Shown here piece by piece: positions 8,789 to 17,440 of a DNA stretch of 64,000 nucleotides. A program made the position numbers and the translations under genes. The notes beneath the pieces are model-generated. The model did not search any database, was not told where the DNA came from, and saw only the letters and a program-made list of their open reading frames with translations. Position 1 is the stretch's first letter. The number at the start of each line of letters is the position of its first letter. The DNA is taken from contig NZ_JAFCGY010000001.1 of the NCBI RefSeq assembly GCF_016836705.1, forward strand, positions 1,054,001-1,118,000, written 5' to 3'. Source of the stretch: Mesorhizobium caraganae (GTDB lineage Bacteria > Pseudomonadota > Alphaproteobacteria > Rhizobiales > Rhizobiaceae).

Positions 8789-11149
8789 TCAGGCCGATTT
8801 GGCGGCTCTCAGCCGCTCGATCGCCATCAGCACCCGTTCCGGTGTCGCCGGGGCGTCGAGACGCGGACAAATCTTGTGGTCGGCAACGCTGGCTACCGCA
8901 TCCGACAGCGCATGCAGCACCGACATGCCGAGCGGGAAGGGCGGTTCGCCGACCGCCTTGGAGCGGTGCACCGTCGGCTCGTTGGCTTCCGGCCAGTCGG
9001 CCAGCGTGACGTTAAAGATCTTCGGCCGGTCGGACGCCAGCGGGATCTTGTAGGTCGACGGCGCGTGCGTGCGCAGCCGGCCCTTGTCGTCCCACCACAG
9101 TTCCTCCGTCGTCAGCCAGCCCATGCCCTGGATGAAGCCGCCCTCGATCTGGCCAAGGTCGATGGCACGGTTCAGCGAGCGGCCGGTCTCATGCAAGATG
9201 TCGGTGCGCTCGACGACATATTCGCCGGTCAGCGTGTCGACCGAGACTTCCGAGCACGAGGCGCCGTAGGCGAAATAATAGAATGGACGGCCCTCGCCCT
9301 TGTCGCGATTCCAATGGATTTTCGGCGTCTTGTAGAAGCCCGTCGCCGACAGCTGGATGCGGGCCATATAGGCCTGCTTGACGAGGTCGGCGAAAGCGAT
9401 CTCCTGGTTGCCGATGCGCACGCGGTTGGGCAGGAACAGCACCTGGTCGCGCGGCACCTGGTATTTTTCAGCGGCGAAATCGGTCAGCCTGTCCTTGATC
9501 TGGCGGGCGCCGTTCTGCGCCGCCATGCCGTTGAGGTCGGTGCCGGACGACGCCGCAGTGGCCGATGTGTTGGGCACCTTGCCGGTGGTCGTCGCGGTTA
9601 TTTTCACCTGGTCGAGGTCGATCTGGAACTCTTCCGCCACCACCTGCGCCACCTTGACATAGAGGCCTTGCCCCATCTCGGTGCCGCCATGGTTCAGATG
9701 CACCGAACCGTCGGTATAGACATGCACCAGCGCGCCGGCCTGGTTGTAATGCGTCGCGGTAAACGAGATGCCGAATTTCACCGGCGTCAGCGCCAGCCCG
9801 CGCTTGATGAAGCGGCTGTTGGCGTTGAAGGCCTGGATGATCCTGCGGCGGCTTGCATAGTCCGCGCTCGCCTCCAGTTCGGCGACGATGCGATGGATGA
9901 TGTTGTCCTCGACCGTCTGGTGATAGGGCGTGACGTTGCGGCCCCCCTCTTTATCACCACTGGTGCCATAGAAATTCTGCTTGCGGATTTCGAGCGGGTC
10001 CTTGCCGACGGCAAAGGCGACCTCGTCGATGACGCGTTCGGCGCCGACCATGCCTTGCGGGCCGCCGAAGCCGCGAAACGCCGTGTTCGACACCGTGTTG
10101 GTGTAGAGCGGCGCCGACTGCGCATGCACCGCCGGCCAGAAATAGGTGTTGTCGCAGTGGAACAGCGCACGGTCGGTGACCGGGCCGGAGAGATCCGACG
10201 AAAAACCACAGCGCGCCGCGAACATGAAGTCGACGCCCAAAATGTTGCCGTCATCGTCGAAGCCGACCTCGTAATCGACGAGGAAGTCATGACGCTTGCC
10301 GGTGGCGATCATGTCGTCGTCGCGGTCGGGCCGGATCTTTACCGCGCGATGGTGTTTCTTGGCCGCAATCGCCGCGAGGGCGGCAAACTGGTTGCCTTGC
10401 GTTTCCTTGCCGCCGAAGCCGCCGCCCATGCGGCGGATTTCCACCGTGATGGCGTTGCTCGGCACGCCCAGCGTATGGCTGACCATATGCTGCACTTCGC
10501 TCGGATGCTGGGTCGAGGAATAGATGGTGACGTCCTGGTCCTCGCCCGGAATGGCGACGGCGATATGGCCTTCTAGGTAGAAATGCTCCTGGCCGCCAAT
10601 GCGCATCTTGCCGTTCAGCCGGCGCGGTGCCGCCTTGATCGCGGCAGCGGCATCGCCGCGCTTCAAGGTCAGCGGCGGGGTAACCAGTTTGTCCTTGCGC
10701 GGGTCGAGGTCACCGACATCGGTGACGAAAGGCAATTGACTGTATTCGACCTTGGCCAGCCGCGTGGCGCGGCGCGCCTCCTCGCGCGTCCCGGCAATGA
10801 CACAAAAGATCGGCTGGCCGTAAAATTGCACCTTGTCGTCGGCCAGCACCGGCTCGTCATGACGGCCGGTCGGCGAGATGTCGTTTTCGCCGGGCACGTC
10901 TTTTGCCGTCAGCACATCGACAACCCCCGGCGCGGCGCGCACCGCCGACAGATCCATTTTGGTGATGGTCGCATGCGTTGCCATGGACAGGCCGAGGCAG
11001 CCATGCAGCATGCCTGCCGGTTCCGGCATGTCGTCGATATAGACCGCGCTCCCGCTGACATGCTTGTGCGCGGAATCATGGCGCTGGTCGGTGGCGACGC
11101 CGCCGGCAATCTTCGGTGCCTTGAGGTTGGGAGAAGCGTGCTTGTTCAT
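8789..11149 (-). CDS. xdhB: Xanthine dehydrogenase large subunit, molybdopterin-binding
   Basis: The 786-residue subunit holds the molybdenum centre that oxidises hypoxanthine and xanthine to urate. Visible motifs are HVSGSAVYIDDMPEP at 30-44, QEHFYLE at 187-193, the cofactor loop MGGGFGGKETQ at 241-251, RGFGGPQGM, GGTEMGQGL, and the catalytic glutamate in VGEPPFPLG (Glu 735). Length is usual for bacterial XdhB (about 780). The ATG overlaps the xdhA stop by one base (TGATG), so the two subunits are coupled. It is followed by xdhC on the same strand after 160 bp that contains a palindrome. No missing key residues were seen. Confidence 0.95.
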   Translation of the reverse strand: MNKHASPNLKAPKIAGGVATDQRHDSAHKHVSGSAVYIDDMPEPAGMLHGCLGLSMATHATITKMDLSAVRAAPGVVDVLTAKDVPGENDISPTGRHDEPVLADDKVQFYGQPIFCVIAGTREEARRATRLAKVEYSQLPFVTDVGDLDPRKDKLVTPPLTLKRGDAAAAIKAAPRRLNGKMRIGGQEHFYLEGHIAVAIPGEDQDVTIYSSTQHPSEVQHMVSHTLGVPSNAITVEIRRMGGGFGGKETQGNQFAALAAIAAKKHHRAVKIRPDRDDDMIATGKRHDFLVDYEVGFDDDGNILGVDFMFAARCGFSSDLSGPVTDRALFHCDNTYFWPAVHAQSAPLYTNTVSNTAFRGFGGPQGMVGAERVIDEVAFAVGKDPLEIRKQNFYGTSGDKEGGRNVTPYHQTVEDNIIHRIVAELEASADYASRRRIIQAFNANSRFIKRGLALTPVKFGISFTATHYNQAGALVHVYTDGSVHLNHGGTEMGQGLYVKVAQVVAEEFQIDLDQVKITATTTGKVPNTSATAASSGTDLNGMAAQNGARQIKDRLTDFAAEKYQVPRDQVLFLPNRVRIGNQEIAFADLVKQAYMARIQLSATGFYKTPKIHWNRDKGEGRPFYYFAYGASCSEVSVDTLTGEYVVERTDILHETGRSLNRAIDLGQIEGGFIQGMGWLTTEELWWDDKGRLRTHAPSTYKIPLASDRPKIFNVTLADWPEANEPTVHRSKAVGEPPFPLGMSVLHALSDAVASVADHKICPRLDAPATPERVLMAIERLRAAKSA

Positions 11150-12630
11150 CAGGCCGCCTCGTTGCGTGACACTTGAGTCGGCTCGCGAGTGCCGCTGGTC
11201 TCGGCAAAGAAACGCAGCAAAAGGTTCTTCGCCGCCAGCGCCCGGTACTCGGCTGACGCCCGCATGTCGGTCAGCGGGGTGAAATCGCCGGCATATTCAG
11301 CCATCGCCGTTTCCACCGTTGCCTCCGTCCACGGTTTGCCGAGCAGCGCCTTTTCGACGCCAAAGGCCCGCTTGGGCGTTGCCGCCATGCCGCCATAGGC
11401 GATGCAGATGTCGGCCACCGTGCCGTCCTTGGCCAGGTCGAGGAAAAAGGCGCCGAGGGCTGCGGTGATGTCCTCGTCGCGGCGCTTGGTAATCTTGTAG
11501 ACGGCAAACTTTGTGCCCTTGACCGGCACAGGAACATGCACGGCCTCGACGAATTCGCCCGGCTGCCGGTCCTGCTTGCCATAGGCGATGAAGAAATCCT
11601 CGAGCGCGATGGTGCGCCGTTTCTTGCCCCGGCGCAGCGTCAGCTGCGCGCCGAGCGCGATCAAGGGTGGCGGCGTGTCGCCGATCGGCGAACCGTTGGC
11701 GATGTTGCCGCCGATCGTGCCCATGTTGCGCACTTGCTCACCACCGATACGGTCGAACAACGGCCCGAGCGCCGGGATGCGCCTGGCCAATGTCGCGAAA
11801 GCGTCGGTGTAAGTGACGCCGGCGCCGATGGTGATGACGTCATTGTCCTCAGAGATCGCGCACAGCCCCTCGAGATTGCCGATAAAGATTACCGGCGAGA
11901 TGTCGCGCATATGCTTGGTGACCCAGAGCCCGACATCGGTCGAGCCGGCGACAACCGTGGCGCCGGGCTCCTTGTCCAGCACGGCGGCAAAATCGTCGAC
12001 GTTGGCCGGCACGATCAGCCGCTGCTTGCCGGCGCCGATCTCGACACGCGCGCCATCACGCATCGCTTCGAGCCTTGCCGTGATCGCCTTGCGCTCCGCC
12101 GCCAGCGGGTCCTTTGCTGCCTTGCCGTAGCTGGAAATGGCGCGGGCAGCGCGCATGATCGCCTCGTAGCCGGTGCAGCGGCAGAGATTGCCTTGCAGCG
12201 CCTTTTCGATCGCCGCATTCGACGGGTCCGGCGACCTCATCCACAGGCCGTAGAGCGACATGACGAAGCCCGGCGTGCAGAAGCCGCATTGCGAACCGTG
12301 GAAATCGACCATCGCCTGCTGCACCGGATGCAACTGGCCGGGCGCACCGCGCAAATGCTCAACCGTCACGACATGGGTGCCGTCGAGCGAACCGAGGAAG
12401 CGGATGCACGCATTGACGCTTTCGTAGACCAGCTTGCCGGCCGAGAGTTTGCCGACCAGTACTGTGCAGGCGCCGCAATCGCCCTCGGCGCAGCCTTCCT
12501 TGGTGCCGCGCAGCGAGCGTTCAAGCCGCAGCCAGTCGAGCAAGGTCGTCTCTGGCGCCATCGATGGCAGCGCAACTTCCCTGCCATTGAGGATGAAACG
12601 GATCTCGTTGCGTATGGTGACCTTGGCCAT
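11149..12630 (-). CDS. xdhA: Xanthine dehydrogenase small subunit, 2Fe-2S and FAD domains
   Basis: The 493-residue electron-transfer subunit has a plant-type 2Fe-2S site (Cys 47, 52, 55, 75), a second 2Fe-2S site (Cys 115, 118, 150, 152 in QCGFC and LCRCTGYEAI), then a PCMH-type FAD domain with VVAGSTDVGLW near residues 223-233 and a CO-dehydrogenase-flavoprotein C-terminal domain. It passes electrons from the molybdenum subunit to NAD+. The gene lies 3 bp from the uraH stop (12634), giving the order uraH-xdhA-xdhB-xdhC on one strand. All eight cluster ligands are present. Confidence 0.95.
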   Translation of the reverse strand: MAKVTIRNEIRFILNGREVALPSMAPETTLLDWLRLERSLRGTKEGCAEGDCGACTVLVGKLSAGKLVYESVNACIRFLGSLDGTHVVTVEHLRGAPGQLHPVQQAMVDFHGSQCGFCTPGFVMSLYGLWMRSPDPSNAAIEKALQGNLCRCTGYEAIMRAARAISSYGKAAKDPLAAERKAITARLEAMRDGARVEIGAGKQRLIVPANVDDFAAVLDKEPGATVVAGSTDVGLWVTKHMRDISPVIFIGNLEGLCAISEDNDVITIGAGVTYTDAFATLARRIPALGPLFDRIGGEQVRNMGTIGGNIANGSPIGDTPPPLIALGAQLTLRRGKKRRTIALEDFFIAYGKQDRQPGEFVEAVHVPVPVKGTKFAVYKITKRRDEDITAALGAFFLDLAKDGTVADICIAYGGMAATPKRAFGVEKALLGKPWTEATVETAMAEYAGDFTPLTDMRASAEYRALAAKNLLLRFFAETSGTREPTQVSRNEAA

Positions 12631-12633
12631 GCG

Positions 12634-13008
12634 TCAGCTCCCCCTGTAGGTCGAGTAGCCATAGGGAGAGATAAGCAATGGCACGTGATAATGCACTGTT
12701 GCAGCCATGCCGAAGCGGATCGGCACGCTGTCGAGGAAGGCCGGTTCAGGCAGTTTTGTTCCCTGGCCGCGCAGATAGTCGCCGGCCGCGAAGATCAGTT
12801 CGTACTCGCCGGTGCGAAACTCCGCGCCTGCCAGCAGCGGCGCATCGCAGCGTCCGTCGGCATTTGTGACAACGGTCTTCAGATGTGTCCGAGCCCCACC
12901 CTCGAGGTGATAAAGCGCAATCGACAGGCCCGCCGCCGGCTTGCCGGTCGCGGTATCGAGCACATGCGTCGTCAGACGTCCGCCATCGGCTTTCGACGTT
13001 TCTGCCAC
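12634..13008 (-). CDS. uraH: 5-Hydroxyisourate hydrolase (transthyretin-like)
   Basis: The product converts 5-hydroxyisourate, made by PuuD, to OHCU. The family signatures are clear: [14 protein letters not shown] near the N-terminus, a central [11 protein letters not shown] stretch, and the C-terminal YRGS tetrapeptide that separates HIU hydrolases from transthyretin. I place the start at the GTG at 13008, because gggagg lies 5 nt upstream; this gives 124 residues, close to the usual 110-125. An ATG at 13047 would add 13 residues without family support. It is the first gene of the uraH-xdhABC unit and is divergent from puuE. Confidence 0.93.
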   Translation of the reverse strand: MAETSKADGGRLTTHVLDTATGKPAAGLSIALYHLEGGARTHLKTVVTNADGRCDAPLLAGAEFRTGEYELIFAAGDYLRGQGTKLPEPAFLDSVPIRFGMAATVHYHVPLLISPYGYSTYRGS

Positions 13009-13207
13009 TGGCGCCTCCCATTTCCAGAACGAACTGGCCCGGTACAATCGAGCAAAGCAATGAATTGTGCGCCAATTAAAGGCGATGCATAAGTCCCGGT
13101 CGAGCGGAGCGGCACAAAAACACTTTCAAAAATTTCGAGGGAATGCGTAGGCACCCCTTTCGACTATCCTGATCACAACTTCCGGCGGTGTCCGGCAGGG
13201 AGGGGCA
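13009..13207. promoter_or_regulatory. Divergent promoter region between uraH and puuE-uraD
   Basis: About 200 bp separate the two halves of the purine cluster (uraH-xdhABC leftward, puuE-allE-allA rightward). It must carry both promoters. The stretch 13110-13170 is locally AT-richer. The puuE start is preceded by gggagggg at 13198-13205, a strong ribosome-binding site. No operator could be assigned by eye. Confidence 0.5.
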
Positions 13208-14626
13208 ATGCGTTACTCTAGAGACATGCGCGGCTATGGAGCCAATCCGCCGGATCCGAAATGGCCGGGCGGCGCGCACGTGGCCGTGCAGTTCGTCGTC
13301 AATTACGAGGAAGGCGGCGAGAACTGCGTTCTGCACGGCGACAAGGCCTCGGAAGCCTTCCTGTCGGAGATCGTTGGCGCCGCGCCATGGGTTGGCCAAC
13401 GCCACTGGAACATGGAATCGATCTACGAATATGGCGCGCGCGCCGGCTTCTGGCGGCTGCTGCGTCTGTTCAGCGAGGCGCAAGTGCCGGTGACCTGCTA
13501 CGGCGTCGCTTCCGCCTTGGCGCGCTCGCCCGATCAGGTGGCGGCGATGCAGGAGGCCGGCTGGGAAATGGCCTCGCACGGGCTGAAATGGATCGACTAC
13601 CGCGACCATAGCGCCGAGGATGAGCGCCGCGACCTCGAAGCGGCGATCAAGCTGCACTACGAGGTGACCGGGCAGCGGCCGACCGGCTGGTACACCGGCC
13701 GCACCTCGGTCAATACGGTGCGGCTGGTCGCCGAAGAGGGCGGCTTCGATTATGTGTCGGACACCTATGACGACGAACTGCCCTACTGGTTCGAGCACAG
13801 CGGCGGCACGCAGCTTGTCATCCCCTATACGCTCGACGCCAACGACATGCGCTTCGCCACGCCGCAGGGCTTCAATTCGGGCGACCAGTTCTTTGCCTAT
13901 TTGAAAGACAGTTTCGACACGCTCTATGCCGAGGGCAAGGCCGGCCGGCCGCGCATGATGAATATCGGCCTGCATTGCCGGCTGGTCGGCCGACCCGGCC
14001 GCGTGGCGGCGCTGAAGCGCTTCGTCGACTATGTGAAGTCGCACGACAAGGTCTGGCTGGCGCGGCGCATCGATATCGCCAGGCACTGGCAGGAACACCA
14101 TCCCTACCAGCCGGCGGCGCTCAAGCCGTCGAAAATGGAGTTCGAGACCTTCGTTCACACATTCGGCGGCGTGTTCGAACATTCGCCATGGATCGCCGAG
14201 CGCGCCTTTGAACTGGAGCTCGGACCTGCGCATGACAGCGCCGGCGGCCTGCACAATGCGCTCTGCCGCATCTTCCGCGCCGCCAGCGACACCGAACGGC
14301 TCGGCGTGCTCAACGCCCATCCGGATCTTGCCGGCAAACTGGCCAAGGCGAGGCGCCTGACAGCGGAATCGACGAGGGAACAGGCTTCCGCCGGCCTCGA
14401 CGCGCTGACCGACAAGGAGCGCGAACTGTTTTCAAAACTCAACGCCGCTTACGTCACCACCTTCGGCTTTCCCTTCATCATTGCGGTGCGGGGCAAGACC
14501 AAGGACGAAATCCTCACCGAATTTGAGGCGCGCATCGGTAACAGCCGTGGCGTCGAATTCGATACCGCCTGCAAACAGGTCGAGCGCATCGCGCTGCTCC
14601 GCCTGAAAGACATGCTCCCGCTCTAA
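13208..14626 (+). CDS. puuE-uraD: Bifunctional allantoinase (PuuE) / OHCU decarboxylase (UraD) fusion
   Basis: The 472-residue protein fuses two steps of urate breakdown. Residues 1 to about 300 are a PuuE-type allantoinase of the polysaccharide-deacetylase fold (RDMRGYGANPPDPKWPGG, EMASHGLKWIDYRD, TGWYTGRTSVNT, GLHCRLVGRPGR). From about residue 310 (MEFETFVHTFGGVFEHSPW) it is an OHCU decarboxylase, with the catalytic-site NAHPDLAG (His 371) and TFGFPFIIAVRG. The second domain makes S-allantoin from OHCU; the first hydrolyses allantoin to allantoate. Such fusions are known in Hyphomicrobiales, although the domain order is opposite to the reaction order. The stop overlaps the allE start (TAATG). 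Confidence 0.93.
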   Translation: MRYSRDMRGYGANPPDPKWPGGAHVAVQFVVNYEEGGENCVLHGDKASEAFLSEIVGAAPWVGQRHWNMESIYEYGARAGFWRLLRLFSEAQVPVTCYGVASALARSPDQVAAMQEAGWEMASHGLKWIDYRDHSAEDERRDLEAAIKLHYEVTGQRPTGWYTGRTSVNTVRLVAEEGGFDYVSDTYDDELPYWFEHSGGTQLVIPYTLDANDMRFATPQGFNSGDQFFAYLKDSFDTLYAEGKAGRPRMMNIGLHCRLVGRPGRVAALKRFVDYVKSHDKVWLARRIDIARHWQEHHPYQPAALKPSKMEFETFVHTFGGVFEHSPWIAERAFELELGPAHDSAGGLHNALCRIFRAASDTERLGVLNAHPDLAGKLAKARRLTAESTREQASAGLDALTDKERELFSKLNAAYVTTFGFPFIIAVRGKTKDEILTEFEARIGNSRGVEFDTACKQVERIALLRLKDMLPL

Positions 14627-15510
14627 TGACTGAGGGTCAGGACCCCATGGATATGATCAAGACTGACCAGAAAACCTACTATGCGCCGCATGGCGGCCAT
14701 CCTGGCCAAAATGAGCTTCTGACCGGCCGCGCTGTCTTCACCGAGGCCTATGCCGTCATCCCCAGAGGGGTGATGCAGGACATTGTCACCAGCCCGCTGC
14801 CGTTCTGGGACAAGACCAGGGCCTGGATCATCGCGAGGCCGCTGTCGGGCTTTGCCGAGACATTTTCGCAATACATCGTCGAGGTGCTGCCCGGCGGCGG
14901 CAGCGATCGGCCGGAGCCGGACGTCGACGCCGAGGGCGTGCTGTTCGTGGTCGAAGGCGAATTGACGGTTTCGCTCGCCGGCAAGAAGCACGTGCTCCAA
15001 GCCGGCGGCTTTGCCTTCCTGCCGCCGGCCAGCGGCTGGACGGTGCGCAACGAAGGCCACGACGCCGTGCGCTTCCACTGGATCAGGAAGGCCTATGAGG
15101 CCGTCCACGGCATCGATACGCCGGAGGCCTTGTTCTCAAGCGACCAGCAAGTGGCGCCGACGCCGATGCCCGGCACCGAGGGCCGCTGGGCGACGACCCG
15201 TTTCGTCGATCCGGTCGACATGCGCCACGATATGCATGTCACCATCGTTACGCTCGAGCCCGGCGCCGTCATTCCGTTCGCCGAGACCCATGTCATGGAG
15301 CACGGGCTCTATGTGCTGGAAGGCAAGGCCGTCTACCGCCTCAACCAGGACTGGGTCGAGGTCGAGGCCGGCGACTTCATGTGGCTGCGCGCCTTTTGCC
15401 CGCAGGCCTGCTACGCCGGCGGCCCCGGCAAATTCCGCTATCTGCTCTACAAGGACGTCAACCGGCACGCCAAGCTTGGCGGGGCGGGCATTGGCGGTCG
15501 CGCGCGGTGA
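14626..15510 (+). CDS. allE: (S)-ureidoglycine aminohydrolase, bicupin
   Basis: This 294-residue protein matches the YlbA/AllE bicupin family, which converts S-ureidoglycine to S-ureidoglycolate plus ammonia. The N-terminal cupin carries EGVLFVVEGELTVSLAG and FAFLPPASGW; the C-terminal catalytic cupin carries PFAETHVMEHGLYVLEG, with the Glu/His residues expected to bind manganese, and DFMWLRAFCPQACYAGG. Length fits the family (about 260-300). It starts inside the puuE-uraD stop (TAATG) and ends overlapping the allA GTG. Its substrate would come from allantoate amidohydrolase, which is not encoded in this window. Confidence 0.92.
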   Translation: MTEGQDPMDMIKTDQKTYYAPHGGHPGQNELLTGRAVFTEAYAVIPRGVMQDIVTSPLPFWDKTRAWIIARPLSGFAETFSQYIVEVLPGGGSDRPEPDVDAEGVLFVVEGELTVSLAGKKHVLQAGGFAFLPPASGWTVRNEGHDAVRFHWIRKAYEAVHGIDTPEALFSSDQQVAPTPMPGTEGRWATTRFVDPVDMRHDMHVTIVTLEPGAVIPFAETHVMEHGLYVLEGKAVYRLNQDWVEVEAGDFMWLRAFCPQACYAGGPGKFRYLLYKDVNRHAKLGGAGIGGRAR

Positions 15511-16007
15511 CCCGCATCACAGCGCGGCCGCTGACTCGCGAGAGCTTTGCCGGCTTCGGCGACGTCATCGACATGGGCGGCGACAATCACTACCCGATCA
15601 ATGGCGGCAAGGCAGAGCGCTACCACGATCTTGCCACGGCTGAGGCGGCGGGCCCGAATGCCCGCGTGCTGATTTCGATGGTGCGCGGCACGCCTTACGA
15701 GCTGCCGCTGAAGCTGACCATGGTGGAGCGCCATCCCTTCGGCAGCCAGGCGTTCATCCCGCAGTCGCCACGCCCGTTCCTGGTCGTCGTCTGCCATGAC
15801 GGCAAGGACGGCCCCGGCGAACCCCACGCCTTCATCACAGCGCCCGGCCAAGGCATCAACTATCCGCGCAATCTCTGGCACGGCGTGCTGACGCCGCTCG
15901 GCGAAGCCCAGGACTTCGTCATTGTCGATCGTGGCGGCGACGGCTCCAACCTCGAAGAATTCCACTTCTCGCACCCCTACGAGATCCATCTCCCCGACGA
16001 GACCTGA
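15507..16007 (+). CDS. allA: Ureidoglycolate lyase
   Basis: Starting at the GTG at 15507, which overlaps the allE stop as GTGA, the product is 166 residues. It matches AllA: TARPLTRESFAGFGDVID, MVERHPFGSQAFIPQS, and PGQGINYPRNLWHGVLTPLG. The enzyme splits ureidoglycolate into glyoxylate and urea, the last step of the pathway. An in-frame ATG far upstream would add about 40 residues read from allE in another frame and is not credible. The next gene starts 5 bp after its stop, so it is still in the operon. Confidence 0.92.
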   Translation: MTRITARPLTRESFAGFGDVIDMGGDNHYPINGGKAERYHDLATAEAAGPNARVLISMVRGTPYELPLKLTMVERHPFGSQAFIPQSPRPFLVVVCHDGKDGPGEPHAFITAPGQGINYPRNLWHGVLTPLGEAQDFVIVDRGGDGSNLEEFHFSHPYEIHLPDET

Positions 16008-16012
16008 GTGAA

Positions 16013-16606
16013 ATGACCGACATATCGCTGATCGACCGCCTGCTCGATGTCATCGAGCACGACATCGTGCCGAAGACGGCTGACGGCGTTGCCCATGGCA
16101 ACAAGCTGTTCGGCGCCGCGATCCTGCGCAAGAGCGACCGCTCGCTGGTGTTGGCCGAGACCAACAACGAGACGGAAAATCCGCTCTGGCACGGCGAGGT
16201 GCACTGCCTGAAGCGTTTTTATGAAATGCCCAAGGCCGAGCGTGTCGACACCAAAGACGCCATCTTCATCGCCACGCACGAGCCGTGCTCGCTCTGCCTG
16301 TCGGCGATCACCTGGACCGGCTTCGACAATTTTTACTATCTGTTCAGCCACGAGGATTCGCGCGACTCGTTCGCCATTCCGCACGACCTGAAGATTCTGA
16401 AAGAAGTCTTCACCCTCGACCCCGGCGGCTACAATGCCGAGAACGCCTACTGGAAGAGCTTTTCCATACGCAGGCTGGTGCGCGCGCAGCCCGAGGCGGA
16501 ACGTCAAAGGCTGGAGGCACGGATCGGCAAGATTTCGGCGCGCTATGACGCGCTCTCCGGCGTATATCAGGACAGCAAGGCCGGGAACGAGATCCCGCTG
16601 AACTGA
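16013..16606 (+). CDS. Cytidine/deoxycytidylate-deaminase-fold zinc enzyme, substrate unknown
   Basis: The 197-residue protein has the zinc site of the cytidine deaminase superfamily: HGEVHC (His 60 ligand, Glu 62 proton shuttle) and HEPCSLC (Cys 92 and Cys 95). This fold includes cytosine, guanine, tRNA-adenosine and other base deaminases. It lies 5 bp after allA and ends the ureide operon, so a purine-derived or ureide-derived amino substrate is plausible. Guanine deamination is already covered by the unrelated GuaD. The C-terminal 60 residues (RRLVRAQPEAERQRLEARIG) look helical and are longer than in minimal deaminases. No substrate can be named. Confidence 0.8.
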   Translation: MTDISLIDRLLDVIEHDIVPKTADGVAHGNKLFGAAILRKSDRSLVLAETNNETENPLWHGEVHCLKRFYEMPKAERVDTKDAIFIATHEPCSLCLSAITWTGFDNFYYLFSHEDSRDSFAIPHDLKILKEVFTLDPGGYNAENAYWKSFSIRRLVRAQPEAERQRLEARIGKISARYDALSGVYQDSKAGNEIPLN

Positions 16607-16665
16607 CCTCAGGCTGTTTGATCCGAGCGGCTTGAATTGCCACCTTTATGGTGGCATATTTAGAT

Positions 16666-16946
16666 ATGGAGAAACGCAGGCCCACCTACGATCTTGATGC
16701 GATCAAGACGACGTTCGGGTCTGTGGACACGCTGGCGATCACAACATCGGCGTTGCGCGACGCTCTCGGCCTCGGCTTCGATCGTGCCGAACACGCAAGA
16801 TGTTTGTGAAGTCGATGACGACTTTCGCCGATCATCGGGTCTGGCAGGACGTCTATCATGTGCCGGCACGCGACGTCGTTCTCTATGTGAAATTCCAGGC
16901 GGATGTCGTGACTGAATTTACGGTCATGGCGTTCAAGGAGAAATGA
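16666..16946 (+). pseudogene. mqsR: Broken MqsR-family toxin gene
   Basis: The ATG at 16666 opens an MqsR-like N-terminus (EKRRPTYDLDAIKTTFGS, then TSALRDALGLGFDRAE), but the frame stops at 16807-16809. The rest of the toxin continues in another frame from 16800: MFVKSMTTFADHRVWQDVYH, then VVTEFTVMAFKEK, ending at TGA 16944-16946. Relative to MqsR relatives, about a dozen residues between the two parts are absent, so a small out-of-phase deletion around 16785-16800 best explains it. The toxin is an mRNA interferase in functional systems; here no full-length product can be made without frameshifting. The antitoxin starts 1 bp after its stop. Confidence 0.8.
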
Positions 16947-16947
16947 C

Positions 16948-17361
16948 ATGGCGGCAAGACAAACCAGCGAAACCATGATCTCACCCGAAACCGGAGAAAC
17001 CCTGACGCGCGGTGTTCGTCCTTTCACCGTGACCTACAAGGGTCAGAGCATGACCGTCGACCTGCCGGGCTACTATCCGGCTTCGGAGGGCGAAGGTGTG
17101 CATGTGGGAGACGACATGATTGCCACCGATGTGGCTCTCCGAATTCTGAAGGAGAAAGTCGACGGAGTCCCCGCGCCGGAAACCATCCGGCGCATGCGCA
17201 CGAAGCTCAAACTGTCGCAGCGCGAGGCAGGATCGCTTTTCAAGGTCGGTGAGAACGCCTTCGACAAATATGAAAGGGGTCTGATCGAGCCGAGCGGTCC
17301 GACCATTCAGCTGATGACCTTGCTGGAGAAACATCCCGAACTGCTGGACGAATTGCGTTAG
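16948..17361 (+). CDS. mqsA: MqsA-family antitoxin with helix-turn-helix
   Basis: The 137-residue protein has an N-terminal segment SPETGETLTRGVRPFTVTYK and a C-terminal Xre-type helix-turn-helix (IRRMRTKLKLSQREAGSLF, then VGENAFDKYERGLIEPSG). It matches type II antitoxins of the MqsA/HigA-like group found next to MqsR toxins. The N-terminal domain has no cysteines, so the zinc site of E. coli MqsA is absent, as in many alphaproteobacterial relatives. In working pairs it neutralises MqsR and represses the operon through its HTH. The frame is intact although the toxin is broken. Confidence 0.85.
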   Translation: MAARQTSETMISPETGETLTRGVRPFTVTYKGQSMTVDLPGYYPASEGEGVHVGDDMIATDVALRILKEKVDGVPAPETIRRMRTKLKLSQREAGSLFKVGENAFDKYERGLIEPSGPTIQLMTLLEKHPELLDELR

Positions 17362-17440
17362 CGGCCAGGTCGCATTTTTCACTGCTCCAGTCGCGAATGG
17401 CGATTGAAAGTCGCGGGCTGGCGGGGCGTTATGCCAGCCC

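Noticed and set aside
8744..10576. 610-codon open frame on the plus strand
   Set aside because: It lies antisense to xdhB, whose motifs are unmistakable. Long antisense frames are expected at this GC content, and its translation is Arg/Asp/His-rich without a fold.
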